From Metridium senile (taxonomy: Eukaryota; Cnidaria; Anthozoa; Actiniaria; Metridiidae), in NCBI GenBank assembly GCA_949775045.1, contig OX459110.1:3311001-3375000 (forward strand): DNA of 64,000 nucleotides, in the 5' to 3' direction. The notes under the pieces were generated by a model. That model was not told where the DNA came from. It saw only the letters and a program-made list of their open reading frames with translations, and ran no database searches. How positions within the stretch are numbered: the stretch's first letter is position 1; the number at the start of each line of letters is the position of its first letter. The translations under genes and the position numbers were made by a program. This document shows, one piece after another, positions 20,560 through 33,214 of this stretch.

Positions 20560-23128
20560 AAATATACTACTGAACCCTCAAATATTTGCTTTTTTGTGAT
20601 ATTCCACCAAAATACATCTGAAATCAGTTATAGAGGTATCTACTTGATGGTACTGACCTGCTGATACAGAAAATCAACTGTTTTGTCATTTGCCCCGCCC
20701 GGCACCTGTTATAGTCAAAAAGCTGTCACTGACGCCATCGGTAAGGGCTCTGGCTCTTTTCAACTGAATTCTGGTCACAGAATTTATTTATTCAAAATAG
20801 TTATTGAGAATTTAGTGCCTTGAATGCAATCAAAATGGGAAAAATGATAATGGGAATGGAAATCTTCAAGTGAAATGGAACTAAATCCACCAGTGGCCTT
20901 TTGCTTCATTGATAGGTCTACTAAAATAAGCCTTTTGACATTTTCAGTTGACATACAGAAGCTGAAAACTGGAAATACTTTTCAGTACAAAATTATGAAA
21001 AAGAGGTATTTTGAGTTTAAATTATTAAATGAGCCCCAAAATTGCTTTTTGTCATATTTCATCAGAAATACACCTGGAATTGGTTATAGAGGTGTTTTCT
21101 GTATAGTACTGACCTGCTGATACAGAAAATCAACTCTGTTTGGTCATTTGCCCCGCCCAACACCTGTTATAGTCAAAAAGCTGTCACTGACGCCATCGGT
21201 AAAGATGCAATTGTATGATGTAAAAATGATATTTTTTGAAAGCTCTGGCTCTGTACAACTGAATTCTGGTCACAGAATTTATTTATACAAAATAGTTATT
21301 GAGAATTTAGTGCCTTGAATGCAATCAAAATGGGAAAAATGATAATGGGAATGGAAATTTTCAAGTGAAATGGAACTAAATCCACCAGTGGCCTTTTGCT
21401 TCATTGATAGGTCTACTAAAATAAGCCTTTTGACATTTTCAGTTGACATACAGAAGCTGAAAACTGGAAATACTTTTCAGTACAAAATTATGAAAAAGAG
21501 GTATTTTGAGTTTAAATTATTAAATGAGCCCCAAAATTGCTTTTTGTCATATTTCATCAGAAATACACCTGGAATTGGTTATAGAGGTGTTTTCTGTATA
21601 GTACTGACCTGCTGATACAGAAAATCAAGTCTGTTTGGTCATTTGCCCTGCCCGACACCTGTTATAGTCAAAAAGCTGTCACTGACGCCATCGGTAAAGA
21701 TGCAATTGTATGATGTAAAAATGATATTTTTTGAAAGCTCTGGCTCTGTACAACTGAATTCTGGTCACAGAATTTATTTATTCAAAATAGTTATTGAGAA
21801 TTTAGTGCCTTGAATGCAATCAAAATGGGAAAAATGATAATGGGAATGGAAATTTTCAAGTGAAATGGAACTAAATCCACCAGTGGCCTTTTGCTTCATT
21901 GATAGGTCTACTAAAATAAGCCTTTTGACATTTTCAGTTGACATACAGAAGCTGAAAACTGGAAATACTTTTCAGTACAAAATTATGAAAAAGAGGTATT
22001 TTGAGTTTAAATTATTAAATGAGCCCCAAAATTGCTTTTTGTCATATTTCATCAGAAATACACCTGGAATTGGTTATAGAGGTGTTTTCTGTATAGTACT
22101 GACCTGCTGATACAGAAAATCAAGTCTGTTTGGTCATTTGCCCTGCCCGACACCTGTTATAGTCAAAAAGCTGTCACTGACGCCATCGGTAAAGATGCAA
22201 TTGTATGATGTAAAAATGATATTTTTTGAAAGCTCTGGCTCTGTACAACTGAATTCTGGTCACAGAATTTATTTATTCAAAATAGTTATTGAGAATTTAG
22301 TGCCTTGAATGCAATCAAAATGGGAAAAATGATAATGGGAATGGAAATCTTCAAGTGAAATGGAACTAAATCCACCAGTGGCCTTTTGCTTCATTGATAG
22401 GTCTACTAAAATAAGCCTTTTGACATTTTCAGTTGACATACAGAAGCTGAAAACTGGAAATACTTTTCAGTACAAAATTATGAAAAAGAGGTATTTTGAG
22501 TTTAAATTATTAAATGAGCCCCAAAATTGCTTTTTGTCATATTTCATCAGAAATACACCTGGAATTGGTTATAGAGGTGTTTTCTGTATAGTACTGACCT
22601 GCTGATACAGAAAATCAAGTCTGTTTGGTCATTTGCCCTGCCCGACACCTGTTATAGTCAAAAAGCTGTCACTGACGCCATCGGTAAAGATGCAATTGTA
22701 TGATGTAAAAATGATATTTTTTGAAAGCTCTGGCTCTGTACAACTGAATTCTGGTCACAGAATTTATTTATTCAAAATAGTTATTGAGAATTTAGTGCCT
22801 TGAATGCAATCAAAATGGGAAAAATGATAATGGGAATGGAAATCTTCAAGTGAAATGGAACTAAATCCACCAGTGGCCTTTTGCTTCATTGATAGGTCTA
22901 CTAAAATAAGCCTTTTGACATTTTCAGTTGACATACAGAAGCTGAAAACTGGAAATACTTTTGAGCACAAAATTATGAAAAAGAGGTATTTTGAGTTTAA
23001 ATTACTAAATGAGCCCCAAAATTGCTTTTTGTCATATTTCATCAGAAATACACCTGGAATTGGTTACAGAGGTGTTTTCTGTATAGTACTGACCTGCCGA
23101 TACAGAAAATCAACTCTGTTTGGTCACA
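20560..23128. repeat. 495-bp tandem repeat array, five units plus a diverged partial copy
   Basis: The phrase ATGGAACTAAATCCACCAGT starts at 20875, 21370, 21865, 22360 and 22855, exactly 495 bp apart. Units 2-4 are nearly identical. The first has a shortened spacer (GGTAAGGGCTCTGG replaces the longer TAAAGATGCAATTGTATGAT segment). The last carries several differences (GAGCACAAAATT, CCGATACAG). A diverged partial copy precedes the array (20560-20700). Every unit has an 81-codon frame beginning MELNPPVAF. It is conserved only because the units are conserved, and I do not consider it a gene. The array ends abruptly after CTCTGTTTGGTCAC at about 23128. Confidence 0.95.
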
Positions 23129-23384
23129 ATCGGACGATAGTCCTTCGGAGTAAAAGAGAGAATATAGGAGTGGAAGTGTGAGTTTATATACTTTAAGGTA
23201 GGAATTAATTAAATAGATAGCAAATGAGAGCAAGGTAACAAGAAACAAATAATAATGACAATTAGAAAACAACAGAATAGATTAATTAAAAGCGAAGCGT
23301 TTACTTCTACGTACGAAGGACTAGCATCCGCAACGTCAGTAAGTTACCATTTCAAACCTTAGCTAGTACTAATAATTTCAAACA

Positions 23385-25612
23385 CTAGGGCTGGGATTAA
23401 CTTTTAATTGAACTTATATGCCATTTTACTAAAACTGGTATCATCTGAAAGCTCTAGTTATGGCATACACAAATATGATCTCGGTTTGTCAAACGACCAT
23501 GCCCATCGCGTGATATGAGGCCATTTCTGTCAATCAACTCATTTTTCAAATTGCTCTGATCCTCATGAAATTGTTATTTTTTAGAAGCTGACAGCTATAT
23601 TTATTTTTTTTGGAAACACATATCACATCGATTTTCTAAATAGTGTAAAAGTTACACAAGTTTTGCTGTATAACTTTACTAGGGCGGACCGGGTCGGGGC
23701 TTAATTGCCAATCACATTTTCTCATCCATCTCATTGATATCTTTCAAATTATACCACTTGTTGTAAATTCAAAGAATTATTTCGAAAAGTGAGTTTTTCA
23801 GTGAAACTGTTTTCAAATTCCAGCTAGCTATTAATAAGAAATTTATAGGGTACAAAGCGTTAGGTTAGAATTAACTCTTTAAGATTGAACCATGAATTGC
23901 GGATGCGTTCGGCGGTACGAGTGAAAAACATATTCATGAGAAAAATATCATATGTTCTTGGACCTTGTGGACTTCAAAGCTGAAACCGTGGGATTAATTC
24001 AATTCCCACTGAGGGCATGTGATATTTTTCTAATGTATCTGTATCTTAATTGAACTTATTCCATTAGATCATAAGTGAAAACAGCATAGCTCATAATATT
24101 TATGTATTCAAATTTTCAATACTATTCCACTAGTGACGTAATGGTATATAAGGATTACATATGTTGAATAGATAAATAGTTTTATTCAAAAAACACTGCA
24201 GCCGAAGGCTGAATTACCATAATATAATATATAATTTGAAAATCAATTAAAGTAAGAAATAATAATTAGAAAAATGACATCTATGTACATTAAACTGATG
24301 TTAGTATAGCTAAATAACTTTGTGTAAGAATTACATCATTGCATTAAAATTTATAAACTTTAACTGAGTTTTTTGTGGAAGTCGAAGTGTTGCATGGCGA
24401 ATGTTCGCGTGCTCTTCTGAAATTATAAGGGCACGCGAATGTTTTTGGCTGAAAAGTTTGTTCAGTTAGTTTATGTCCAGGTTTATAAAATTTTTATAAT
24501 AGTTTATAATTTATAAAGTTATAGTTTATAATATCATTGAGTTTTGTTGTTAATTTGTAGGGAATTCATTTTGTCAAGAAAATTTGCGCATGTATCATGG
24601 GCAAAAATGACCAAGTTCTTGGATTAGTGTGTTTGTTTTGAAAGTTTCAATTGTCAGGCAAAAAATGATTTGTTTATAAATTAAAGCCACCTGCATCTAA
24701 TTAACTTCTGCCCATTTGCAAATTAAAAAAAATATTATTTCTACAAGTATTATCAGCCAGCGTACATTATAAGCAGTCATGACATCAGGTGTTACAAATT
24801 TGATTATATTACTTACAGTTTTAGTCCAAGACATGATCACTTCATCCTGACGCGAGGACTGTTATAGGGACAGACCTGCTATTAAAACGTGGATCTTTTA
24901 ATTTTTTGACCTGAGTCATTCTGTAATATATTCTCAAACCCTCAATTTTCACATAGCACCCTGCCTTAAATTTCGATGCCGACAATACATCCCATCAAAC
25001 ACGAAATGAGCAAATAGTCTTTAATCTAATATAAAATATAGTATATGCTCCGTTTTATATTCCTTGATGTTGATAGCAATTTTTTATATTCAAAAAGAAT
25101 AATTATAAGGAATTTTCAAAAAATGTTGTTTTTCAGTCCCATACATTTCTTAGTACTAGCTAGGGGTTGTAAACCAACTTTACTGGACTATGAATGAACT
25201 GAAAACAAGTGATATCATTTAAAAGATATCAATGAAACGGATGGGAAAATGTGATTGAAACTGATTGTGATTGTCAGAAACCCCACTCTAGTAAAGCTAT
25301 GACGTCATCAATCCTTTGTCTGGTTCAGCGAAACTCCTGTAATTTTAAAGCTATTTGGGAAATCAAAGTTATATGTGTATCAATAAATAGATATAGCTGT
25401 CAGCTTTTAAAAAATACCAATTTCATGAGGATCAGAGCAATTTGAAAAATGAGTTGATTGACAGAAATGGCTTCATATCACGCGACGGGCGTGGTCATTC
25501 GACAAACCGAGACCATATTTGTGAATGCCATAACTAGAGCTTTCAGATGATAACAGTTTTTAGTAAAATGGTATAAGTTCAATTAAGACTTAACCCTAAC
25601 CCTAGGGATAGA
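23385..25612. mobile_element. 2.2-kb element with long diverged inverted ends
   Basis: The left arm (about 23385-23790) starts CTAGGGCTGGGATTAACTTT and includes TCTGAAAGCTCTAGTTATGG, ATCAACTCATTTTTCAAATT and CAATCACATTTTCTCATCC. The right arm (about 25195-25612) holds the same words in inverse order and orientation, ending TTAACCCTAACCCTAGGG. Arms of about 400 bp are diverged by several percent with indels. The 1.4-kb interior shows no transposase. A further partial relative of the arm lies at 25630-25740. The terminal CCCTAACCCTAG resembles telomere repeats but is only two units long. Confidence 0.7.
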
Positions 25613-25744
25613 GTTTGAAAGCAAGCTTTACTAAAATACACATGCACTTTTCAAAATAGTTTGTGGTATCAAGTGGTATAATTTAAAAGATATATAAAAG
25701 ATGAAATGCAAAAAATGACTGACAATGTCATTGACCACGCCCTA

Positions 25745-26400
25745 ACAAAGTAATGATATATTAAATTCAAAAACAGCAAATTTCAATACCATAGTTATAA
25801 AATATTATCATCATTAATTTTCATTGTAGCTATAATCAAGGTTTTTATTATAACTAAGAATGCAGTAATAAAATATTTTATAACTTTCTTGTTCTTTTTA
25901 TGCTGTTGCTATAAGACAGAATAACCAACACAGAACCTTGTCCATATTCCTGTTGGAATTGAACCAACTTCCCAGAAAATGGGAATGCCATTGGAATATT
26001 TTCTGGACAAGTGAACAAGTCAGTTGAACTGCCAATTTAAATGACTTGATATATGTAGTATTTGTGTCTGCAATGTAAAGATTTTTGAATCATTTAAAAA
26101 CTTTGAAGACTTATTAGTTTGGATAAACAGTTTAAAAAATATGTACAATGTATTTGGAAAAGACAAAATTATCTTTAGTTAGTGAGTAAATTCCAATCTC
26201 TAGGGACAACCATATATTTAGTGAAGCTAACAGCTCTCATGGAGTACTAATCAACCCGGTACTACTATAATTAGTATGTTCATTATTATTATTTTTTTCA
26301 TTTCATATAGTTGCATTTTTTCATTTCTATTACTAATAGGTAATTATTTCTAGTTCAATTTCAAATCAATTTACACAAGTTTATTTTCCAAAGAGTATGT
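25745..26400. other. No gene seen
   Basis: AT-rich sequence without exon, repeat or element boundary that I can support. Confidence 0.45.
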
Positions 26401-26645
26401 AATAGGCCTTTTGCACCAACAGGTCACGTGACCCTTGCCCACCAGAGCATATATTCCATACAAATCCTTATAAAATATTGAATTTTAAATTAAATGTAAT
26501 TTCCCTCGTGTTACAATTTATGAGCTGATATTTGACCTTCTTACTAATGTTGAGGTGCTCTTTTCATTTCTGATGTTCATTTTGACACAGCTGTTCAAAT
26601 TTAAAGGGGTGGGGTCACGTGACCTGTTGTTGCAAAAGGCCTATT
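26401..26645. mobile_element. MITE with 30-bp terminal inverted repeats
   Basis: The left end is AATAGGCCTTTTGCACCAAC, then AGGTCACGTGACC; the right end (about 26613-26645) is its complement with one or two changes. It is 245 bp and non-coding. CACGTG sits in both arms. No clear target duplication is visible. Confidence 0.75.
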
Positions 26646-26954
26646 GAGCATGGCGTAAGATGTTTGGCATTCTATTGGTTTCTAAAAGACATGTTTTTCC
26701 CCTATATATGTTAAATGGGTAATAATTGTATAGTTCCTAATGAAATGAAGGAGTTATTGCTTAATTTGAAAACACCAATGTTTTAATCCTTTATTTAATT
26801 TTACTCACAAGCTAAATATTAAGGTAGCTAGAAGTCACAGAAAGCACACGTGAGCAAAATAATGGAAATACAAAAAGAAAAAAGAAAATATTTAAAAGGA
26901 GTCAGCTAGAGTGCTTTAATTTACAGCAACAAGTCTAGTTTGTGCTAGCATAAG

Positions 26955-27371
26955 CTAGCAAATTATTGCACTGAACAAATAGGCGTGACAAATTGCTAGT
27001 TTAAACTTTGCAATGTTATCCCTGTCGTTGTTGTCTAGAGCATTCCAACTGTTTTTCCCTTCTTTGTATTCTAAAAATTTCAGCATAAAATTTGACTTTG
27101 GAAGAGGTAGATGTAGACAATATTTACTCCTTAAATTGTATTTATCAGCATATCTTGTATAAAGTTGAGTTAGAGAAGTTGGAACAAGTACATTGTACAT
27201 TAGACAAAGAGTATAGTAGGTTGCACTTTTGAAAAGCTTCCATTTGACTAATGTGTAGACATTGTCAGATGGAGTATTCCAATCAAGTTGGTAGATTACT
27301 TTAGCAGCACTTACATAGATTCGTTCCAAGCTGTCCAAAAGGGTCTTTCCACAAGATCTCCAGATGAGCAT
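26955..27371 (-). pseudogene. 3' fragment of a CR1/Jockey-type LINE reverse transcriptase ORF
   Basis: A 138-codon frame reads IWRSCGKTLLDSLERIYVSA, then AAKVIYQLDWNTPSDNVY, then KWKLFKSATYYTLC, and KYNLRSKYCLHLPLPKSN with SWNALDNNDRDNIAKFK near the end. This is the C-terminal tail pattern of non-LTR retrotransposon ORF2 proteins of the CR1/L2/Jockey group (WGSC...LERL...AARI...PS...LPWD, then YNLR...LP.P......F...G...WN.LP). The RT domain itself is absent, so it is a 5'-truncated LINE remnant, which is common for this class. It is unrelated to the large LINE at the right end. Confidence 0.7.
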
Positions 27372-27379
27372 GCCCTACA

Positions 27380-30375
27380 AGCTTGACAGACTGAAGAATG
27401 ATTTTTCAGTAAAAATCAGCTTTAACTGCTGTTAGTAGGTAAAAAGTAATTTAAGGACTTTAATAGATTGAGTTTCTGTGAAAATGATATGATGTCTTTT
27501 TTTCTTTGCTAATGCAATTTTCAAATCCTTTTCTCATTCTCTGATTGGCTGCATGGGACCCTAATAAGTTCTCAAATCTCATTGGTTATATTTCAAATGT
27601 GAAAAGTGGGTATGCGATGCTGATAGGACATTTCACTTTTTTCAAATGTGAAAATATAGCATACTAAATAGACAATAATACATGGCATGCATAGTTATGG
27701 GATTCATCTTCAACTGTTTGATTTTGAACAATCAAAATACATTCCATATCTCAAGCATCCATGCATTATTCTGGTTAATAGCTAAACCAACATTATTTTA
27801 TCTAAAAACCAATATTTCCATATGCATGTATTTTTGTGGCTACTGCATTCTGGGAATGCGTAGCCACTATGTCATCGAGTCGTGTAAGGTTGTAAGCAGA
27901 GTAAGGCTGTAAGAAATCGGTATATACTTCATTGCTGAATGTCCATGTAGTCATTTTATTCGTTTTGTCAACTATAAGTGATTGATATGAGACCACACGA
28001 AGTATATACCCGTAACTCCACACGAAGCCTCCTTCGAAGCCAATCAATATCTATTCGATTAACTTTGTAACCAATAGTCATCGACTAGCTCGCATTCATT
28101 CTTTCGATTCCTTCACGAAGGAAAACAAATGTCAATCGATAATACCTCATGTTTGTAATTGATCGTGATCTCTGGAACCTTTGACGAAGTTGTGGGACTT
28201 CAAGATCACAAGTTTCTTCGATTTTCGGTAAGTAAAGTTTATTTTTCGAAAAATCATTCAAACTTAAAAATTATTTATCACAGCTTTCGTAATTGAATAA
28301 AATGAAAGGTTTTTCATGTTTTATTTAGCTTTTAGGCCGATATTTATGAGTCAGCAAAATCGCTGGCTCAGTATTTTCGATGAATCAGCTCCGTTTGCAG
28401 ATCCCAAACAACAAAAACCGAACTGAAAACCTCGTTAGGGAATACATGAGCCTCTCATGAGGATGAATGAGCCTCTTTGTAGGAAAACTGAGTCACATTG
28501 TGGAATAAATCAGCCCCATTCAGTGGGATATTAATTCAACCTCGAAGGATATTCAAGAAATCCTCAAGTTGTATATATTATACAAGGGAAATGAAAGACC
28601 TGTATTACAGGTTCTATACTACCTTTCATCTACCAAACAACAATGGAAGCTGTGATAAGTAAATTTGAGCATTCTTATGACATAATATAATATAGATAAT
28701 TCTAATGACAATTTATGTCATAATCAAACATACAAAAAGTGATCTGTTGGAAATAATGCTGCACAAGATTATGTGAACATTGAAGAGAGAGAAAATTAGG
28801 CAAAAATAAAAAAAAAAATCCTTAGAAAGTCAACACCTAGATTATCTATCTATCTAGTAAACAACAACCATTATTGTTATTGATATAGAGCTAACATTCT
28901 AGACTAAAAAAAATGAATACTTTTTCAAACTGCTGTATAAAATTGAAAACTACAACCCTATAAACTACATATCTGCCAAAAAATAGGTGGAAAATAATTT
29001 TGTTTGTGCACAATTATATTCAAAACCAACAAGACAATGAACAGCAACAAAAAGCTAACAGCTTCACCTAGAGTTTTCATGTTTCCCCAAATCATATTCA
29101 ACCCAAATTCAATAAGCAAATAATTCATTGACTATATATCACTATTAAAGGACTAACTTTTCAAAATTCAAAACTTCAACTATTTATTTCTATTTGCTTC
29201 ATCTTTTGTAAACGGAAATGTTGATTAATTTATTATTTTTTCTTTTTTATTCATCAGGTCTATGTAAACACCGTCAAGTTCATGTCTTGACTTTTGTAAT
29301 TTAGTGGGAAAGGAATTAATTAAAAGACTTGATCTATCTCTCTTGTATTTGTTTAACTCTATTACATAAAAAAGCAGTCGAATAAACATTACGGTTCTTG
29401 AAAACTTTTTCAATACAATTCCCTCATATGATTGCACTATTCTTGCTTCTGCTCCAAAGACTAATTCCATTTGTTCCAACAAATTGCACTGCACTGTCAA
29501 TATATGTAATCTGTGTGCGACTGTAGAACCACCATAGCATACTGGTCACATCATTTCTAGCATAATATTTACATTTCCAAAATACCAATAATTTAATATT
29601 ATGCACTGCACATTCGCTCATTGGACGTCTCTTTACAAAATATTCCGATGGAAGGGCTATATACTACACTAATTATATTTTACTTTTGCCTTCGATTTCT
29701 ATTCACACTATTCAGTAGCCACATGCGCTCATTGAGCGTCTATTTTTATGTGTGTTGGGACACAATATTTCTCAGTGGCAGAAATCCCTACACTCCACTG
29801 CTATTCTTTTATTATATAATAGTAAAAACATTACTGTGATATTTGCCCTTCTAATATGTACCCCATCCACACCAAAACCTGTTTAGTTAAACTGAGGTTT
29901 TATTAAACAAAATGTTTAGAGACTAGAAAGCTTCTATATAATTATTTTATCACTAATCTGTTCAGTACAATATGAAGGATAGCTAGTTTATATGATTGTA
30001 TTATTTCATTTAACTACTTTTTTTTTCATATTGTATATATTATTTAAAAAACTCATTAATAATTCATGACCATTTTGTCCAATCTGATGCTCCTCTCTGG
30101 TCACAAGGAAAGCATTGTATATTGCATAATCTACGGCTGAAACGCGGAGGGATTTGAATGCGGCCCAGGGGAATGATGATGTACAATAGAAGAACAATGG
30201 AATGCAAATTAACATGAAGCATTATATAATGGCACGTGTGTCATTATATAATCCTTCATGTCCATAATTCAGATATTACCCTTCCCCCCATCCCCCATCT
30301 CTACTGACGAGTGAACATCAGACTTAGAAATAATTTACTTTTAGATTTTTGGTGAAAAAAAGTATTTGATCATCA
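27380..30375. other. No supported gene; one possible 5' exon donor
   Basis: A 3-kb AT-rich stretch. Between about 28120 and 28230, GC-richer sequence ends at TTCTTCGATTTTCG followed by GTAAGTAAAG (donor at 28229), which could be a non-coding first exon, but no partner exon was found. A short palindrome GTGGCTACTGCATTC...GCGTAGCCAC lies at 27835-27868. The 91-codon minus frame at 29225-29500 has no recognisable domain. Confidence 0.4.
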
Positions 30376-30379
30376 TGAG

Positions 30380-30457
30380 TGCCAATGCCAGGATTCGAAC
30401 CGAGATCTTCTGCTTGGTTGTATCCGAGCTTTAAGCCATTATGCCACTGAGGCAATC
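30380..30457 (-). repeat. tRNA-like sequence / SINE head or tRNA pseudogene
   Basis: On the minus strand TGGCATAATGG matches the pol III A box in all but one position and GGTTCGAATCC matches the B box exactly, about 35 bases apart as in tRNAs. The T loop TTCGAAT is intact, but the T stem has a mismatch and the two acceptor strands pair only partly (GCC with GGC plus scattered pairs). This fits a tRNA-derived SINE or a decayed tRNA gene better than a working tRNA. Confidence 0.45.
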
Positions 30458-30881
30458 AATGAAAAGTTTGCAACGAAATGTCATCAAGTTCATTAGCATT
30501 CAAGTTGGTTAGCATTCCTCTATTATTAGTGTAGATCAATTCCCAAATGCAAACAACCTTCCGTTTTCTTTTGTTTCATCAATATTGGACAAAATGGTCA
30601 TGAATTACTAATGAGTTTTTTAAGCCGTTCAATAAACTCACAGAACGTGTTTCGCTCTCGGGATTTTAAACCTGATAAAACACTCCTGCACGTTTATTAA
30701 ACTATACATACAGCACAGAAAGCAAGTTTTCTATTTCTTTTATAAAATACAAATTGATCAACTGCTTTGTGCTCTCATAATGCACCCGCCTCAACCAATC
30801 AAAATATGTGATTTCAAATAGTTATTTTATAATAGGTGGTATAGTTCTTCCCTTATACAATGTTTTCCCGGACATAATGTG

Positions 30882-30973
30882 AATATCCCACTCGTCACTT
30901 GTATTTTCTTTGCATTAACACTAGCCTAAAGGCTTGTATGCACTAGAAAATACAAGTGACTTGCAGGATATTC
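30882..30973. repeat. Short inverted repeat
   Basis: GAATATCCCACTCGTCACTT, then GTATTTTCT, pairs with AGAAAATACAAGTGACTTGC, then AGGATATTCC, across a loop of about 35 bases that contains its own smaller palindrome (AGCCTAAAGGCT). Probably a small MITE. Confidence 0.6.
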
Positions 30974-30974
30974 C

Positions 30975-32389
30975 ATGGTATGCCACTCAAAACCACTGTA
31001 TAACTATTATGGTCACTAAGTATATATTATATAATATATATACAAGTTAAGCTATATACTAATATGAGACAGTTCAATGTATATTAATGTTTTATTATTC
31101 ATTGTTGATGTTGATGTTGATTTTGATATATTGAATAATTCAGTTAATTCATCTTTGTCAGCAAAATTTTGTTCTGAATTAAGTCATTAGTTAAATCAGA
31201 AACTTTTAGATTTTTCAAATTTACATTTAAGATCTATTTCTGGTGCATGTATAAAAAGTATAATGTCCGCAGCGTAATATCCGCAACGCATTTTCAAGAG
31301 GATTAAAACTTTTTCTTTGGGATCTTTTTTAGGTAAATAACAATAATAATAATCTGTTTATATATTTCATCATATTATAGCTAAAGTAACGATCCACGTA
31401 AGAATGATAGCAGGAATGGCAAGGAATGTGCAAAGGTGATAATTGTAGTATTGTTTAAACTGGTCGTCTGATTGGTTGAAACATGAAAAATTGCCATAAC
31501 TTTGTGGATAATCAAATCAACTTATTTCTTATTAATGCAATAATTTCCTTATAAAAATAGTTCTAATAAGGTTAAATTATAGAGAAATTCTATGTGGGGA
31601 ACAATGCAAATTGCCTTCCTTTCCTTTCTTTTGTCTCTGACTATGATTGGTTTAAAACTTTTAACTCAACCTATATAAAACTTTGCAGAAACGAGTAAAC
31701 ACAAATTGTTCTTCCAAAACGTGCTGTGTAATGTCAATACATCCCTTTAGAAAAAATCTCACAATTTGGATGTAGGGAAAGTGAAATGCCGCAGAACAAA
31801 AGGAAGTGCTATTGTTTTATAAGGATCATTACTTAAATGCTAAATTACATGATTAGTCAGCATACTTACTACACATATAAATTGGATTGATAATAGAATT
31901 CACACTAATAGCATTGTATGGGCAAGTTACTGATATCTGTAGGTTACAAATTTATTTAATCGTCCAGTTTTTCCTAAACATTTGTCCTGTTTGGTAACTC
32001 CAGATCTTAAGGAGTATCCGTGGTCGACAGTAGTAACTTTTGGTAGAAGATTATTCATGAAGCTAGTGTCTTTTAAGTTATGAATAAAGTCACTACCAAT
32101 TTTTTCCCTCCTAAATATTCACTGTGGGGATCGACATCCCACATCGCTGTAAAGCTTGATCGTATGACAATAGTGGAAATATGATGTTAAACGCTCTCTT
32201 TTGGACATTTTCGATGAATATTTCTAGATATCCAGGTAGAATGTAGCTAAAACATTATTCATACAATTCTAAAAAAGGATCATAAATACCATTCTAAAAA
32301 AATTACACGGTTTGTTGGAAAATAAAAAAAATTGTCTATTTGTGGCACTCAATATATGTAATATGTCCGCAATAAAATGTAATGCTGTA
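30975..32389. other. No gene seen
   Basis: AT-rich sequence immediately upstream of the Harbinger-like element. I see no exon. Confidence 0.45.
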
Positions 32390-32392
32390 TAA

Positions 32393-33207
32393 TGTACGAG
32401 TCAAATCCAAAGGTGCCCATCCCCCCCCCCGGGCAAACCCCGGGCATTTGACAAGACTTGGGTTCCGTATAGTGGGGAATTTGACGCCGATTAGCTACTT
32501 GAACGGGCGGGCATTTGACGAGTGTCGGCCATCTTTAAAAATACCCAGAAAGCATTGGAGTCCTAACCACAGGTAGCCCATGATCAGGCAAAAGTCACAC
32601 GGGAACGGAAACGAAAAGCAAAGAATTGATAGATAGTTTTTCCTTGTTATACACCTATCTCAAAAAACGTCAGAAAGAATTGGCGATTGACGAACAGCGA
32701 TTGCAAAGGAGCTCTGGGTACTGTTCTTTCACAAGTAAAATTAAATTGACGAAGTATAAATGCTTGTCTTTGTGTTTTAGAGTCGAAAAGTGCAAAGAAA
32801 ATCCAAGTTCTTTCAGTTTTTAAGATAGATTTGTGAATTATATCGAGATCCATCTTTCGGTCGTGCAATCACCAATCAAAAATTGCCAATAACCATTCTC
32901 TTCTTCAACGTTTTTTGAAATTTCCCTTCATATTTGATTGTACAAGTTTTGTCTACCATGTTCATGAGACGTCATGTAGTAGAAGGAAGTTTAAGTATTT
33001 TCTTTTCTACTTAAAGTAAAATTTGAGTTTATCACTGACTCGAGCTCGAGGGGCGGGCATTTGACCATTCTGTTGTTTCAATAGTGGGGCATTTGACTGT
33101 TCAGTTTGCCCAGATGGTGGGGAATTTGACCAATTTTTTTTCAAAAAGTCAAATGCCCGGGGGTTTGCCCGGGGGGGGGATGGGCACCTTTGGATTTGAC
33201 TCGTACA
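32393..33207. mobile_element. Harbinger-like non-autonomous element, copy 1 (815 bp)
   Basis: Begins TGTACGAGTCAAATCCAAAG and ends in the exact complement, with arms of about 70 bp carrying (C)10GGG and GGGCATTTGAC words. A 3-bp TAA flanks both sides (32390-32392 and 33208-33210), the TWA target duplication expected of PIF/Harbinger. The interior repeats GGGGCATTTGAC and GGGAATTTGAC near both ends and holds only short frames (65 and 73 codons), identical in copy 2. No transposase. A phrase GGCCATCTTTAAAAATACCC with AGAAAGCATTGG is shared with the related 2.2-kb element at 55607. Confidence 0.85.
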
Positions 33208-33214
33208 TAATTCA

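Noticed and set aside
20875..23181. Five copies of an 81-108-codon frame starting MELNPPVAF
   Set aside because: They repeat because the 495-bp satellite repeats. No splice sites, domain or codon bias distinguishes them.
25585..25612. CCCTAACCCTAG as an internal telomere
   Set aside because: Only two repeat units, and they are part of an inverted-repeat terminus.
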